Positions 35,796-45,052 of a DNA stretch of 64,000 bases are shown in pieces. Under the pieces are notes generated by a model. That model worked only from the letters and a program-made list of their open reading frames with translations. It had not been told where the DNA came from and searched no databases. The position numbers were made by a program, and so were the translations under genes. Source of the stretch: Chitinophaga tropicalis (GTDB taxonomy: Bacteria; Bacteroidota; Bacteroidia; Chitinophagales; Chitinophagaceae); assembly GCF_009758205.1 (NCBI RefSeq), contig NZ_WRXN01000015.1, positions 1 to 64,000 on the forward strand. The letters are read 5' to 3'. How positions within the stretch are numbered: the stretch's first letter is position 1; every line of letters starts with the position of its first letter.

Positions 35796-36689
35796 ATGAT
35801 TTACCAGATGAAGTATGTCTTATCAGGCGTCTTCTGCTGTATATTGTCATGGTGTAATGCACTGGGACAATCACGGACAGATAGCATTCTTACAACTAAA
35901 GGCGCTGTGACCCTTATTACCTGTGGATCTGCTATCACTACATTCCAGATAGGAGATGGAAAGAACGCAGATTATGATTACCGGATAGTAGATGGAAATG
36001 TGGTATTCATCCGGCCAATAGTAGGTAATCCCAGACCTACCAACCTGGTGGTAAGGGAAGGAACGAATATCCATTATCTCATCCTTGCATATCGGGACAG
36101 AGTAGAATTATCCCGGCTGAAATACACCCTGTCAGCCGGGGGCAAAAGCAGTACCGGCGCTACCGGTGCAGGTGCTGCCGCGGAAGAACCGGCTGCCGGT
36201 CAGCCGCAATCTGAATCCGCACAGGATGAAGAAGCAGCAGCTGCTGCTGCAGCTGCAAATGTAGATACAACAACGGTTGGAAATATTGCAGAAGATTTCA
36301 GAAAACAGAGAAGAAGCGGTCATCTTTACGAAACTACAGCAGATGGCATCACACTTACCTTCCTGCAGGCCATGAGCCTCAACAACCTGATCTATTACTG
36401 TTTCCGGATCAGGAACCGTGGCAGTGACCCATATGCCTTTAACAAGGTAACACTGATGCAAAAGGTCATTAAGGATACGGCAGCATTACATGCCATGCCC
36501 GTAGTATACAGGAGAGGCCCCGCAACTATTGATGCAAACGATGAACAAAGCCTGGTGTTTGTAACGCCATCACGCCCGTTCACTAAGAAAGATGAGATCA
36601 TCATGGTGATGTATAACAAGGCCAATCAGAATCAGGTAGTGCTGTATACCCCGGCCAGCGCCCTGCCCAAATACATGTTAAGCAAGTAA
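35796..36689 (+). CDS. Secreted TraN/VirB9-like protein of the T6SS locus
   Basis: This 297-residue exported protein has a signal peptide (cleavage near CNALGQ). It has an N-terminal beta domain (about 30-115) with VTLITCGSAITTFQIGDG, an Ala/Gly/Glu-rich linker of about 50 residues, and a C-terminal beta domain (about 180-297) with IYYCFRIRNRGSDPYAF and a closing strand pair. The two-beta-domain order and the last domain resemble Bacteroidota conjugative TraN (DUF4138), the VirB9-like outer-membrane core protein. I infer an outer-envelope component. ATGs at 35796 and 35808 are both possible. Confidence 0.6.
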   Translation: MIYQMKYVLSGVFCCILSWCNALGQSRTDSILTTKGAVTLITCGSAITTFQIGDGKNADYDYRIVDGNVVFIRPIVGNPRPTNLVVREGTNIHYLILAYRDRVELSRLKYTLSAGGKSSTGATGAGAAAEEPAAGQPQSESAQDEEAAAAAAAANVDTTTVGNIAEDFRKQRRSGHLYETTADGITLTFLQAMSLNNLIYYCFRIRNRGSDPYAFNKVTLMQKVIKDTAALHAMPVVYRRGPATIDANDEQSLVFVTPSRPFTKKDEIIMVMYNKANQNQVVLYTPASALPKYMLSK

Positions 36690-36690
36690 A

Positions 36691-37767
36691 GTGCATAGCT
36701 TTAAATATATGATCAGATGTGCCCGTGCCGCTAATACCAGGTTGCTGATACTGCCTGTATTACTGGCCGGGTATCTCTGCCTTTGCTGCCAGGTACAGTC
36801 AGCCTCAGCACAGATCAGCTTCTGCGGTGAACAGGTGCCCATGGAACGGGATTTCGTTTCCTTCCGCCTGATGGACATCATCAAAAAAAACCTGAAGTAC
36901 CGTAACTTTCTACCGGTGCTCAAGGCCAAAACAGATGTCTACTTCCCGATGATAGTGCCTATTCTTCAGCAATACAACATCCCGGAAGATTTTAAATACC
37001 TGCCCGTTGTAGAAAGCGGGTTTACCAATGCTACCTCTCGCGTCGGAGCACAGGGCGTCTGGCAGTTCATGCCTGCAACTGCTGCCGCAATGGGACTGGA
37101 AGTAAGTTACGACAATGACGAACGCAATCATCTCCTGAAATCCACTCATGCAGCCTGCCGTTACCTGCGGCAATTGTATGCACAGCTGCATTCCTGGACC
37201 CTGGCGGCCGCTGCATATAATGCCGGTGCAGGTAATATCTCCCGGAACATGAAACGGCAAAACAGCAGTGACTATTACCAGCTAATGCTCAATAACGAAA
37301 CTGCCCAGTATATCTATAAGATCATTGCCATCAAACAACTTTTTGAAAGTCCCGAACTCTATATGCCAGGATTCGGTTATAACGTGTTCAGCAAAACCTC
37401 CGGCAGCACCTCCGTATTTTCCACTGCTCCGGCTAATGATAACCAGTTCAGAAGCATCCGTATCAATATCGGGAAGAAAGCTAACTTGCCTGCGGTAGCT
37501 GTAGCCTTTTCCGCAAAGCTGCAGGAGAATGCTGCTTTTGAAGACGGCCAGCTGGTCAGCGTAATGCTGCTGGACGATCTGCAGGCAAATGGTGTCTACA
37601 TACGCAGGAACACCCGCATATCCGGACGAGGCTGGATAGTCAGCAATCGCATCTATGTAGATCTCGGATTTGGCAATACCGTTATTCTCTGTGATAATGA
37701 AGGACGCAAAGGAGTACGCCCTGAAGCGCTCAAAACAGGAGGAGATGTAAGGCTGATGAAGATCTAG
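36691..37767 (+). CDS. Lytic transglycosylase with TraM/VirB10-like C-domain
   Basis: The 358-residue protein starts at GTG, one base after the previous stop. It has a signal peptide or anchor (about 12-35) and an SLT lysozyme-like domain (about 75-215) with catalytic Glu108 in PVVESGF, GAQGVWQFMPATA and AAYNAGAGNI, which cuts peptidoglycan strands. A C-terminal domain (about 255-358) reads DGQLVSVMLLDDLQANGVYI, then RNTRISGRGW. This is the spacing I know from conjugative TraM/VirB10-type domains. It probably opens the wall for the T6SS and also binds the neighbouring TraN-like protein. Confidence 0.72.
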   Translation: MHSFKYMIRCARAANTRLLILPVLLAGYLCLCCQVQSASAQISFCGEQVPMERDFVSFRLMDIIKKNLKYRNFLPVLKAKTDVYFPMIVPILQQYNIPEDFKYLPVVESGFTNATSRVGAQGVWQFMPATAAAMGLEVSYDNDERNHLLKSTHAACRYLRQLYAQLHSWTLAAAAYNAGAGNISRNMKRQNSSDYYQLMLNNETAQYIYKIIAIKQLFESPELYMPGFGYNVFSKTSGSTSVFSTAPANDNQFRSIRINIGKKANLPAVAVAFSAKLQENAAFEDGQLVSVMLLDDLQANGVYIRRNTRISGRGWIVSNRIYVDLGFGNTVILCDNEGRKGVRPEALKTGGDVRLMKI

Positions 37768-37769
37768 CC

Positions 37770-39581
37770 TTACATTAATACATTGTTCATGAAGATCCTG
37801 TAAGGATAATTATTAGCAGAATGCTGCTTTAGCTGAGACAACAGCTCGTCTTTCAGGTATACAAGATTTCCCTCCGCCGATTTCTCTATAGTGAGCCTGA
37901 TATCCAACGTACGGCTGTAACCCTCCGCAGCTCCGGGAAGCACAGCTACTCCTTTGGAAACTGTTACATCCCGCAGATCATGTCCTATCACATACCGGCA
38001 GAGCGCTTTCATATCTTCTGCTGTCACTACCCTGTTACGGCTCAGTAAATGATAACGGTAAAGATTCACTTTCTCATCAATGCTCAGACGGTCCTTTCCT
38101 CCCTGCGTATTAGACAGAAGAGTAATGCTGTTAGGCTGTAACTGTATACTGCCATATTCCTGTAAACGGCTGCCCATGCGGATATGATTGGCCACACTGC
38201 CGTTGGTGGTATAAAACTCAATGAAAAGAAAATCTGCCTCTTCCCTCGGACGTACCATCAGGTAAGGAATATTTCCCCGGTTAGTACCCGGTTGCAATTG
38301 TTCTTCAAGAGAAGCAATTAATTGATGTAGCTCCCTGATACGGTTAGCTACATAATCATTCCGTACTTCCTCAAACAGTGAGCTCTCATCTCTTATCACT
38401 TCGATGAGGTAAGCGATGATCTCTTTTGCCTCACGTGAATCAAAGCGGCCTATGCCACTACTGCGTATTACCAGTTCTCCCGTCTGCATTTCACCTGTAG
38501 TGGTAAAGTCTCGTACATGATAGTTGACGCCACTGGCATCATACACCCGTTTCACATCAAAGTAGATATCGGATGTATGCAGAGGAATGATATTAAGATA
38601 ACGGTTCAGCCGCTGGGACTGATCGTTCGTCTTCTTATTGATAACAGGAAAGCAGTTAATGTTGCAGAAAAGATCTTCCAGCAGTGAATGCCGGATGGTC
38701 TCCGGAAATTCTACCCTGATCCAGCGTATATCTGCCGGCAGCTGCAGGCCAAACACCTGCTGCAGGAAAGGCGGCGTTACGGGCTGTGATTGCAATGGCG
38801 CTGTTCCGCTTATTGTCAGGAAATGACGGCGGAAACGCTGTAATATCTGTTGACTGTACCGCGTGTTATTGTCAAAGGCAGGACGCATGATAGCGTCCAG
38901 TTCTTCGGAAGCAATGTCACGGCTGTGGCTGTAACCATTTTTTACCTGCAGTTCTACATCCCCTGAAAAAAAACGCGCCTGCGGCAGATAGTGATAGAAC
39001 ATTTCCTGCTGATGCACATTACGCAGGTCAAAGAAGAAGGAAAGCCCTTCAAGTGATACCGGCTGACCTTCCAGCGCCAGCCCTATCCACAGATGGTTGG
39101 GAGGGGCGCCGGCAGGAAGACTGCCCTGCTGTACCTGTTCCTTGAACCAGTTCTCACGTGTTTCAAAAAGCCTGTTGCCTATAGACATATAGCGCACTTG
39201 TCCGCGGAAAAGCCGGTGCGTGGCCAGTGGCATAAAGAAGAGGTCCTGGCTGTTAAAGCCGTTCTTCAACGTATAGAATAACTGGTGATCTGACGTAAGG
39301 GTAGTAGTGGGCTCATTGCTGGAAGCATGAAGGATACCATATGCCGGCTGACTGCTGGTAATAGGTTCCGGCATCATGATCTGAGCCAGTCTTTCCACCA
39401 GCCTGGCATGAGATACATCTACCTCTCCGGAGATCTTTTCCAGTTCGCTGGCACAGGCCTCCAGTAATAATTGTACGATTGGGTCAAAGGAAGATGCTAC
39501 TTCCGCATCAGGGTAGCCCCACAGTCTGGCTGCTGTTTTCAGCATCCTGTCTTTTATCCGTTCTTTTTGTTCTCTGGGCAT
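37770..39581 (-). CDS. tssF: T6SS baseplate subunit TssF
   Basis: TssF forms the baseplate wedge with TssE and TssG. The 603-residue protein begins with the conserved helix MPREQKERIKDRMLKTAARLWG, has the family PEPITSSQPAYGILHAS segment (about 72) and a C-terminal domain rich in beta strands ending YRIFMNNVLM. It is the last gene of a minus-strand trio (PKD protein, tssE, tssF), nine bases after tssE. Its stop lies two bases from the stop of the convergent transglycosylase. Confidence 0.88.
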   Translation of the reverse strand: MPREQKERIKDRMLKTAARLWGYPDAEVASSFDPIVQLLLEACASELEKISGEVDVSHARLVERLAQIMMPEPITSSQPAYGILHASSNEPTTTLTSDHQLFYTLKNGFNSQDLFFMPLATHRLFRGQVRYMSIGNRLFETRENWFKEQVQQGSLPAGAPPNHLWIGLALEGQPVSLEGLSFFFDLRNVHQQEMFYHYLPQARFFSGDVELQVKNGYSHSRDIASEELDAIMRPAFDNNTRYSQQILQRFRRHFLTISGTAPLQSQPVTPPFLQQVFGLQLPADIRWIRVEFPETIRHSLLEDLFCNINCFPVINKKTNDQSQRLNRYLNIIPLHTSDIYFDVKRVYDASGVNYHVRDFTTTGEMQTGELVIRSSGIGRFDSREAKEIIAYLIEVIRDESSLFEEVRNDYVANRIRELHQLIASLEEQLQPGTNRGNIPYLMVRPREEADFLFIEFYTTNGSVANHIRMGSRLQEYGSIQLQPNSITLLSNTQGGKDRLSIDEKVNLYRYHLLSRNRVVTAEDMKALCRYVIGHDLRDVTVSKGVAVLPGAAEGYSRTLDIRLTIEKSAEGNLVYLKDELLSQLKQHSANNYPYRIFMNNVLM

Positions 39582-39590
39582 GATATGGTT

Positions 39591-40022
39591 TTAATCGTAT
39601 GATAACGGGCTTACAAAGAAGAAAGTGTTATAGTTGAATGCGCTGTTATTACGTAACAATATACCGTTCACTGTTACACGTATCTTTTTTTTGATCTTTT
39701 TAGCGCTGATGCCGCTTACTTCTTCCTGGCTCACCATAGCGGAAACCCTTATCTGGGACAGCCTTTTTTCATACCGGGTGATAGCGTTGCGTACAGAACG
39801 TTCTACCTGTTCCTTTACTTCGTTGTTGGTAGCGCGGATGTCAAAGTCGGAGTCCCATAGCTGGCATCCGTATTGAGGATCATCTTTATTCTCGCCCAGC
39901 ACGGTAGTAATAAGCAGGTGTATATGCTGTTGTACTGACTCTTCCAGGCTGCATTCAGGTAAGTCCTGCTTTTGCAGTATCCTGGAAAAGTTCAGTGGCA
40001 GTTTATAATATGATTGTTTCAT
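39591..40022 (-). CDS. tssE: T6SS baseplate subunit TssE (gp25-like)
   Basis: The 143-residue gp25-like lysozyme-fold protein joins baseplate to sheath. Visible features are the LEESVQQHIHLLITTVLGE segment, then DPQYGCQLWD, and the C-terminal beta strands with VSGISAKKIKKKIRVTV. The gp25 family signature around 44-62 is intact. It starts five bases after the PKD-domain gene, so the two are translationally close. Confidence 0.88.
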   Translation of the reverse strand: MKQSYYKLPLNFSRILQKQDLPECSLEESVQQHIHLLITTVLGENKDDPQYGCQLWDSDFDIRATNNEVKEQVERSVRNAITRYEKRLSQIRVSAMVSQEEVSGISAKKIKKKIRVTVNGILLRNNSAFNYNTFFFVSPLSYD

Positions 40023-40027
40023 AAAGA

Positions 40028-41089
40028 TCAGAATATGCCTAAGAATTTCCTGTCATATCTTATCCTGATCTCTTTCACACATCCGTCTTTGTCTTTGATC
40101 AGGTTCACAACTTCTATCTTAAAGCGTTTCTTGCCTCTTATCCTTGAGCAGAAATGTGAGAAAGTATCAGTATCCTTATCATTCAGCAATACCCTTGCAT
40201 TGAGGTTGTCGCAGAGATACGCAGAGAAGTCTGCCGCATTCTTCTGTTTGTCCACCACCTGTGACAACAGGTATTTAAACTCATCATCCGAAATATTAGG
40301 CGCTTTCTTTTCCGGAGCAGGTGGAGGCCCGGCCGGAGCTTCTGCCGGTTTAGGCGTTTCAGGGAAAGGAATGGGTTCAAAATGGTCATTGGACGGGCGT
40401 TGCTGGGGCGCTGCAAATACAGTGATGTATTTCTTAACCATTTTGCTGCTGTCTCCGTTCACTATCAGAGAAAGTATTCTCTCTCCGGGCGAAGAGAAAG
40501 TATATTTTACAGTAGGGCCTGAATGCACTTCTGCACCCGGTTGCAGCAATTGCCATTGCCAGCTCTTTGCATTGGGAGAACGGTTGCTGAATACCACCGT
40601 ACGGCCTGCAAACACCTCTTCAGGTCCTTCTATAACAGGATATAGATCTGCGCCTGTGTCCGGCGCTTTTTCCGATGGAGCATTCAATACTATCACCTCC
40701 TGGTGCCAGCTGCATTTGCCCCGTTTCAGGGTTACCATATAGCTGCCGGCTTTTTTAAAGGAATGATATACCTGCTGGCCTGGGGCTGATGCAGTGGAAT
40801 CGCCAAAGTCCCAGGAATAATTGTTGTTGCCTTTTGCATCAGCCCGGAAAGTAAGCACTTCCCCGGCATAATAAGCTGTCTTCTTACCAGCATGCTGCTG
40901 GCTGTCAAGTATGATGGAGGCATCACTGCAGTCCTCCCGGCCGGCGGCCTGGAATGCAAGTATAACTATGCTGATAGCCAGTAATGACAGGAATGTATAC
41001 AATACCATCGGGTCAATATGGCTTGTAATCTTGCTAAAGGGCCTGTACGTAACAATCTTTCGCTCATTTGCGGGCTTACGCGGGGTCAT
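40028..41089 (-). CDS. Single-pass membrane protein with PKD domains (TssP-like)
   Basis: This 353-residue protein has a short cytoplasmic N-terminus, one membrane helix (about 28-47) and two PKD-type beta domains (about 75-130 with YSWDFGDSTA, and about 150-225 with WQWQLLQPG). A Pro-rich linker precedes a C-terminal domain (about 260-353) with cysteines in YLCDNLNA and HFCSRI. It is encoded directly before tssE and tssF. Subtype-iii systems have a single-pass TssP; this may be its counterpart, but I cannot confirm homology. It probably spans from inner membrane to the wall. Confidence 0.65.
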   Translation of the reverse strand: MTPRKPANERKIVTYRPFSKITSHIDPMVLYTFLSLLAISIVILAFQAAGREDCSDASIILDSQQHAGKKTAYYAGEVLTFRADAKGNNNYSWDFGDSTASAPGQQVYHSFKKAGSYMVTLKRGKCSWHQEVIVLNAPSEKAPDTGADLYPVIEGPEEVFAGRTVVFSNRSPNAKSWQWQLLQPGAEVHSGPTVKYTFSSPGERILSLIVNGDSSKMVKKYITVFAAPQQRPSNDHFEPIPFPETPKPAEAPAGPPPAPEKKAPNISDDEFKYLLSQVVDKQKNAADFSAYLCDNLNARVLLNDKDTDTFSHFCSRIRGKKRFKIEVVNLIKDKDGCVKEIRIRYDRKFLGIF

Positions 41090-41256
41090 GGGTTTTTCAA
41101 TTTCTGCAATTTTAAATATTTTTTTAGATAAAATCGCTAAACAACCTACATTCGCTATTGAATTTTTTATGATTGTTAACTGGTGTGGTTGCTCCGGATT
41201 ATTTGCTTTAATTTGCCTTCACCCATAGTGATCAGAAAAACCTAAATGAGCCATTG

Positions 41257-42213
41257 ATGATAAGTAATGCCCAAAAAGCTACGGTACTTGAAGAAGTAAT
41301 AGACCATATCCGCCGTCTTAATTATGATGTGCGCGCAGAAGTTGTTGTTGGTGAACTGTTTGATAATAAAGTACAGGAAGAAGAAGTAGCTGTACAAATG
41401 CAGAACGTTTTTACACGCTCTTTTAATAAAGATATTTTAGATGCACAACTGGATGATTCGCAACCCTATCATCCTTTTGTAACAATGGTCCTTTCCAGGG
41501 ATGGTATCTACGACCGTTTGCCGGAAGGATTATTCCATGCCTTCACACCTCAGCGACAGCAGCAATCTGTCAGTGAAATGGTGGCAGGTTATAAAAAGCA
41601 GCAGCAGGAACAACAGGAAGCGCGTAAATTCTTTCGCCCGCTGGAGCATGAATTTTTCCTGCAGCGCGTATTTCTCGAACAAAGGGAAAAACATCTTCTT
41701 TTTGATGCCTTCGGAAAAGATGCGGATGATCTCTTCCTCTCATTCTGGGGCATTCCAAAAGGCCTTCCGCGTGAAGCAACGGGCAGGCTTGTCAGGTTAC
41801 TGCCGTACATTCATCGTATTGCCGGCAACCTTGAACTGGTGGGGCTTTACCTGGAAGCGATCTTAAATGAACCTGTGAACATTATATGCCGGAATCATCC
41901 CGTTCCTGTACATACAGGCAGCCAGACAGCGCTGGGCGAATGCCGCCTCGGGGTAGATACCATGACGGGCGATCTCTTCTATACTGATATGCCCCTCGTC
42001 CGCGTTATAATAGGCCCGCTTCAACATCACCGGGTATACGATTTCCTGGCCTGGCAGCCATTAGGCAAACTGTTGGATACCTGCCTGGGATTTCTGTTGC
42101 CTGCAGATGTGGAAGTGGAAACAATACTGGAACCTCATCCGGATGAAAAACAGGTAGTTGTGGCTGATGACCGGTTTAAGGAAGGTATTATGGGCTATAA
42201 TTTTTTCCTTTGA
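41257..42213 (+). CDS. tssG: T6SS baseplate subunit TssG
   Basis: The 318-residue protein fits the divergent Bacteroidota TssG. It has an N-terminal helical region (VEEVIDHIRRLNYDVRAEV-like opening), a central helical block with LEHEFFLQRVFLEQREKHLL (about 130) and a C-terminal beta part with VRVIIGPLQHH and LLPADVEVETIL. TssG completes the TssEFG wedge. It is divergent from the PKD-protein gene. Two in-frame ATGs (41254 and 41257) are adjacent; I chose the second. Confidence 0.75.
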   Translation: MISNAQKATVLEEVIDHIRRLNYDVRAEVVVGELFDNKVQEEEVAVQMQNVFTRSFNKDILDAQLDDSQPYHPFVTMVLSRDGIYDRLPEGLFHAFTPQRQQQSVSEMVAGYKKQQQEQQEARKFFRPLEHEFFLQRVFLEQREKHLLFDAFGKDADDLFLSFWGIPKGLPREATGRLVRLLPYIHRIAGNLELVGLYLEAILNEPVNIICRNHPVPVHTGSQTALGECRLGVDTMTGDLFYTDMPLVRVIIGPLQHHRVYDFLAWQPLGKLLDTCLGFLLPADVEVETILEPHPDEKQVVVADDRFKEGIMGYNFFL

Positions 42214-42238
42214 ACAGGATTAAATGGAACTATTTTTG
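42209..42238 (+). promoter_or_regulatory. Internal promoter before tssN
   Basis: TTTG (42209-42212), an 18-base spacer and TATTTTTG (42231-42238) resemble the -33/-7 pattern, 61 bases before tssN. The TTTG overlaps the tssG stop codon. Confidence 0.5.
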
Positions 42239-42299
42239 CATGTAATGTTGACTCAGACCTAAAACTGTTTTAACCCTTTTTCCCAACTCGAAGAAAACT

Positions 42300-43157
42300 A
42301 TGATACTTAAAGCGAAAATTTACCTGGTATTAGCGGCTGTACTGGCAATAGGTGCCCTTATAGTGAGCATGCTCAGCCGTTATATCAAAAACTTCACCCT
42401 ATATAAGAAAAAAGCACTATGGTACCTTGCGCTGCTTACACTGCTCTTTGCAGTGATCAGCTCTATTCCTTTTCTTTTCACACATCAGAACCTTGTCAGC
42501 CAGTATCTCTTCTATCAGATCTGGTTCCTGGGTTTAGGTATAGCACATACACATATAATGTATACAAGATTCTGGGCAAATGAACAGACCATTGGCTCAG
42601 AAATGGCATTTATCGTAGCGATATGGCTCTTTGGCGGCGTAGGCTTTATGCTGGTACAGTTCCTTTTTACAAAAGGAGATTTCCTCTATTATCCCATGCT
42701 TACCTGCCTCTTTGCATTTGCATTGCCCACCTTTGTTTACAAGACCTTTGAGAAGATGATGGCCATCCCCGCCAAAGTATATAAATGGTGGCAATATCCT
42801 TCCTATCAGCAACAACCGGAAGTGAACGAAGAAGATATGAGAGACCTGATAGTAATAGGTTTCGAACTGGAAAAGAAGATCAATGACAGGGACCGCACTT
42901 ATTTCAGGGCACGTACGCCTATAAAAATGGACCTGGGAGACCTGTTCTATCACTTCATCAACGACTATAATGACAGATATCCCAACACACCAATAGATGT
43001 GATGGATGCCAACGGACAGCCATATGCGTGGGTATTCCATCTCAAATCAAGATGGTTGGGCACCGCCCGTACACTGGATCCTGAGAAGCCTGTATTCATG
43101 AACGGTATGCAGGAGAATAGCGTGATCATCTGCAACAGGATACTTATCAACAATTAA
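42300..43157 (+). CDS. tssN: T6SS membrane protein TssN
   Basis: This 285-residue inner-membrane protein is of the subtype-iii TssN family. It has about five hydrophobic helices (about 5-24, 38-60, 67-87, 100-122 and 130-147) and a cytoplasmic C-terminal domain (about 160-285) with VIGFELEKKINDRDRTYFRA and WVFHLKSRWLG. TssN is thought to replace the TssL/TssM function. It heads the tssN-tssK-tssO group and has its own promoter candidate. Confidence 0.82.
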   Translation: MILKAKIYLVLAAVLAIGALIVSMLSRYIKNFTLYKKKALWYLALLTLLFAVISSIPFLFTHQNLVSQYLFYQIWFLGLGIAHTHIMYTRFWANEQTIGSEMAFIVAIWLFGGVGFMLVQFLFTKGDFLYYPMLTCLFAFALPTFVYKTFEKMMAIPAKVYKWWQYPSYQQQPEVNEEDMRDLIVIGFELEKKINDRDRTYFRARTPIKMDLGDLFYHFINDYNDRYPNTPIDVMDANGQPYAWVFHLKSRWLGTARTLDPEKPVFMNGMQENSVIICNRILINN

Positions 43158-43181
43158 TCCCTGAATTAAACAATTACTCCA

Positions 43182-44357
43182 ATGGCTGAACCGCTTAAAC
43201 ATTTTCCCGTCAACTGGGTGGATGGTATGAAAATAAAGAAGCAGCATTTTGTGGAAACGGAAAATGCAATGCTTGACCAGATAAGGGATGCGATCTCCAG
43301 CGGTTTGCATGCGCAAAACTATGGCCTGCTGCAGGCTAAAGCAGAAAGCAGGGAGTCGCTGCGTTGCTGGTTTGTAACAGACAACCAGCAGCAATGGCGT
43401 ATCAAGCTGACTGAATGCCGCGCTGTAACCCCCGGTGGCGCACGTATTGAGATCCCCGAACATACTGTCCATTCCCTGAAATATGCAACCACATTTCCTG
43501 AAGCTGTATACAGCTGGGACCCCGGTCATACAGAAGGTGTATACTATATCCTCATACAGGTAAATCCGTTTGACCGCCAGCCCAGCGGAGAACCTCTGCT
43601 GCATGAAGATCCTCCCAGGATGCCTTATGCAACACCCGAATACCAGTTGTATGTATTACCCGCATCACAACTGCCTAACGGACAGCTGGGCAGTTATCAG
43701 ATGATACTGGGACGTATCACTGTTGCTGATGGCCGTCCGCAGCTGGATGATGATTATATTCCTCCTACATCAATAGTAGCCGCACATCCTGCACTGGCTG
43801 ACCTTTACCAGGAACTCGATCAGTTCTTTGGCCAGCTGGAGCTGTATGGTGTACAGATTGTACAGAAGATCTATGCACGCAATCAGAATAATGATCTTGC
43901 ACAGGTAGTGCTGTACATCACAGAAAGGATGGTGCAGTACCTTGGTATGCGCATCTCCCAGTTCCGCTGGTTAGGCTTGTACCAACAGCCTGCCGCCATG
44001 CTGGAAGTAGTGGCAGGACTGGCACGCACCATCAAGAACGCAGTAGACCAGCGCGCCGGTGCCGGCAAGGAAGAACTGCTCAACTATTTCTCTGAATGGT
44101 GTGAGCTGAGACAGGGAGAGCTGGAAACACTGATGGTCAATTGTGCAAACATCCGTTATAAACACACCGATATCCGTGAATGCCTGCAACCTATGGTCCC
44201 CTTTGTAAAAGCGGTGAATAAACTTTTCGAAAGCCTGAGCAGGCTTGATTATATAGGACGTAAACAGGACAGCGGCATATTCGTGAAAGAAGAATCTGCA
44301 GAAGATGCAGAATACCTGCGTAAACATAAGACCAAACGCTGGTTCTTTACAGACTAA
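43182..44357 (+). CDS. tssK: T6SS baseplate-membrane connector TssK
   Basis: TssK links the baseplate to the membrane complex as trimers. The 391-residue protein opens with the family signature FPVNWVDGMKIKKQHFVETENAM, has a central beta-rich shoulder region and a C-terminal helical receptor-type head ending KHKTKRWFFTD. It lies 24 bases after tssN, whose cytoplasmic part is a plausible docking partner, and 28 bases before tssO. Confidence 0.9.
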   Translation: MAEPLKHFPVNWVDGMKIKKQHFVETENAMLDQIRDAISSGLHAQNYGLLQAKAESRESLRCWFVTDNQQQWRIKLTECRAVTPGGARIEIPEHTVHSLKYATTFPEAVYSWDPGHTEGVYYILIQVNPFDRQPSGEPLLHEDPPRMPYATPEYQLYVLPASQLPNGQLGSYQMILGRITVADGRPQLDDDYIPPTSIVAAHPALADLYQELDQFFGQLELYGVQIVQKIYARNQNNDLAQVVLYITERMVQYLGMRISQFRWLGLYQQPAAMLEVVAGLARTIKNAVDQRAGAGKEELLNYFSEWCELRQGELETLMVNCANIRYKHTDIRECLQPMVPFVKAVNKLFESLSRLDYIGRKQDSGIFVKEESAEDAEYLRKHKTKRWFFTD

Positions 44358-44385
44358 ATAACTTAACAACAATATATTTTATTAC

Positions 44386-44898
44386 ATGCGTGTACTTAAC
44401 AAACAGGAAAGAACAAACGCTTTCTTATGGTTCCTGCTCTTCTTTGTAATAACTGTAGGACTTTTTGTATTAGCTGTGTTTTTCAATTACCAGGTACCTT
44501 CAAGAGAAAATGCAGACCTGCGTAAACAGCTAAGCAGCTTCCGTGAAGAACAGGCCTTTCAGGGAGAGTTCCTGCAGAAAATGGATAGAGTAAAGAACAA
44601 TCTTGACTCTATTAATCTGCCTAATCAGAACGCAAACTATATGGACCAGGCAATAGCACAGGACCTTGTAAACCTGCGCGGCTCCATCCCTAAAGATGCT
44701 GTCAGCCATTATGGACTGTACAACAATATTATCCAGAACCTGCTTTCATTACAGCAAAGCAAACAACAGCTGCGCGGATTACAGGATGCACAACAAACCA
44801 TTGCCGAGTTAAAAGAGAAAATCTCCGACCTTAACAAAGAACTGGAGAACGCAAGAAATGAACTGGATTACAACAGGCAGCTTATGAGATCGAGATAG
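44386..44898 (+). CDS. tssO: T6SS coiled-coil membrane protein TssO
   Basis: The 170-residue single-pass protein has a short cytoplasmic N-terminus, one membrane helix (about 13-33) and a long periplasmic helical region (about 40-170) with heptad-like coiled coil, for example TIAELKEKISDLNKELENAR. This matches the size and layout of TssO in subtype-iii systems. It may serve as a periplasmic stalk together with TssN. Confidence 0.78.
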   Translation: MRVLNKQERTNAFLWFLLFFVITVGLFVLAVFFNYQVPSRENADLRKQLSSFREEQAFQGEFLQKMDRVKNNLDSINLPNQNANYMDQAIAQDLVNLRGSIPKDAVSHYGLYNNIIQNLLSLQQSKQQLRGLQDAQQTIAELKEKISDLNKELENARNELDYNRQLMRSR

Positions 44899-44950
44899 TT
44901 TTCCCTTCTCAAAAAAGCGAACTAAACCATTGATTTTTACCGCCAGATAT

Positions 44951-44982
44951 TTTGTTTTTGTTGAGGTAAAAATTTAAATTTG
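44951..44982 (+). promoter_or_regulatory. Dedicated promoter of hcp
   Basis: TTTG (44951-44954), a 20-base spacer and TAAATTTG (44975-44982) match the Bacteroidota consensus. They lie 70 bases before the Hcp start, in the 154-base gap after tssO. Confidence 0.7.
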
Positions 44983-45052
44983 ATGCATAGTTATATAAAT
45001 AAATAAATAGCTCTTATTAATTGCTTTATTGTAAACCTTAAACATTTAACCC

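Noticed and set aside
35796..37767. Conjugative element remnant inserted in the T6SS locus
   Set aside because: No other tra genes, integrase or attachment repeats are present; the two genes are tightly packed with tssC and end two bases from tssF, so they look like resident parts of the locus.
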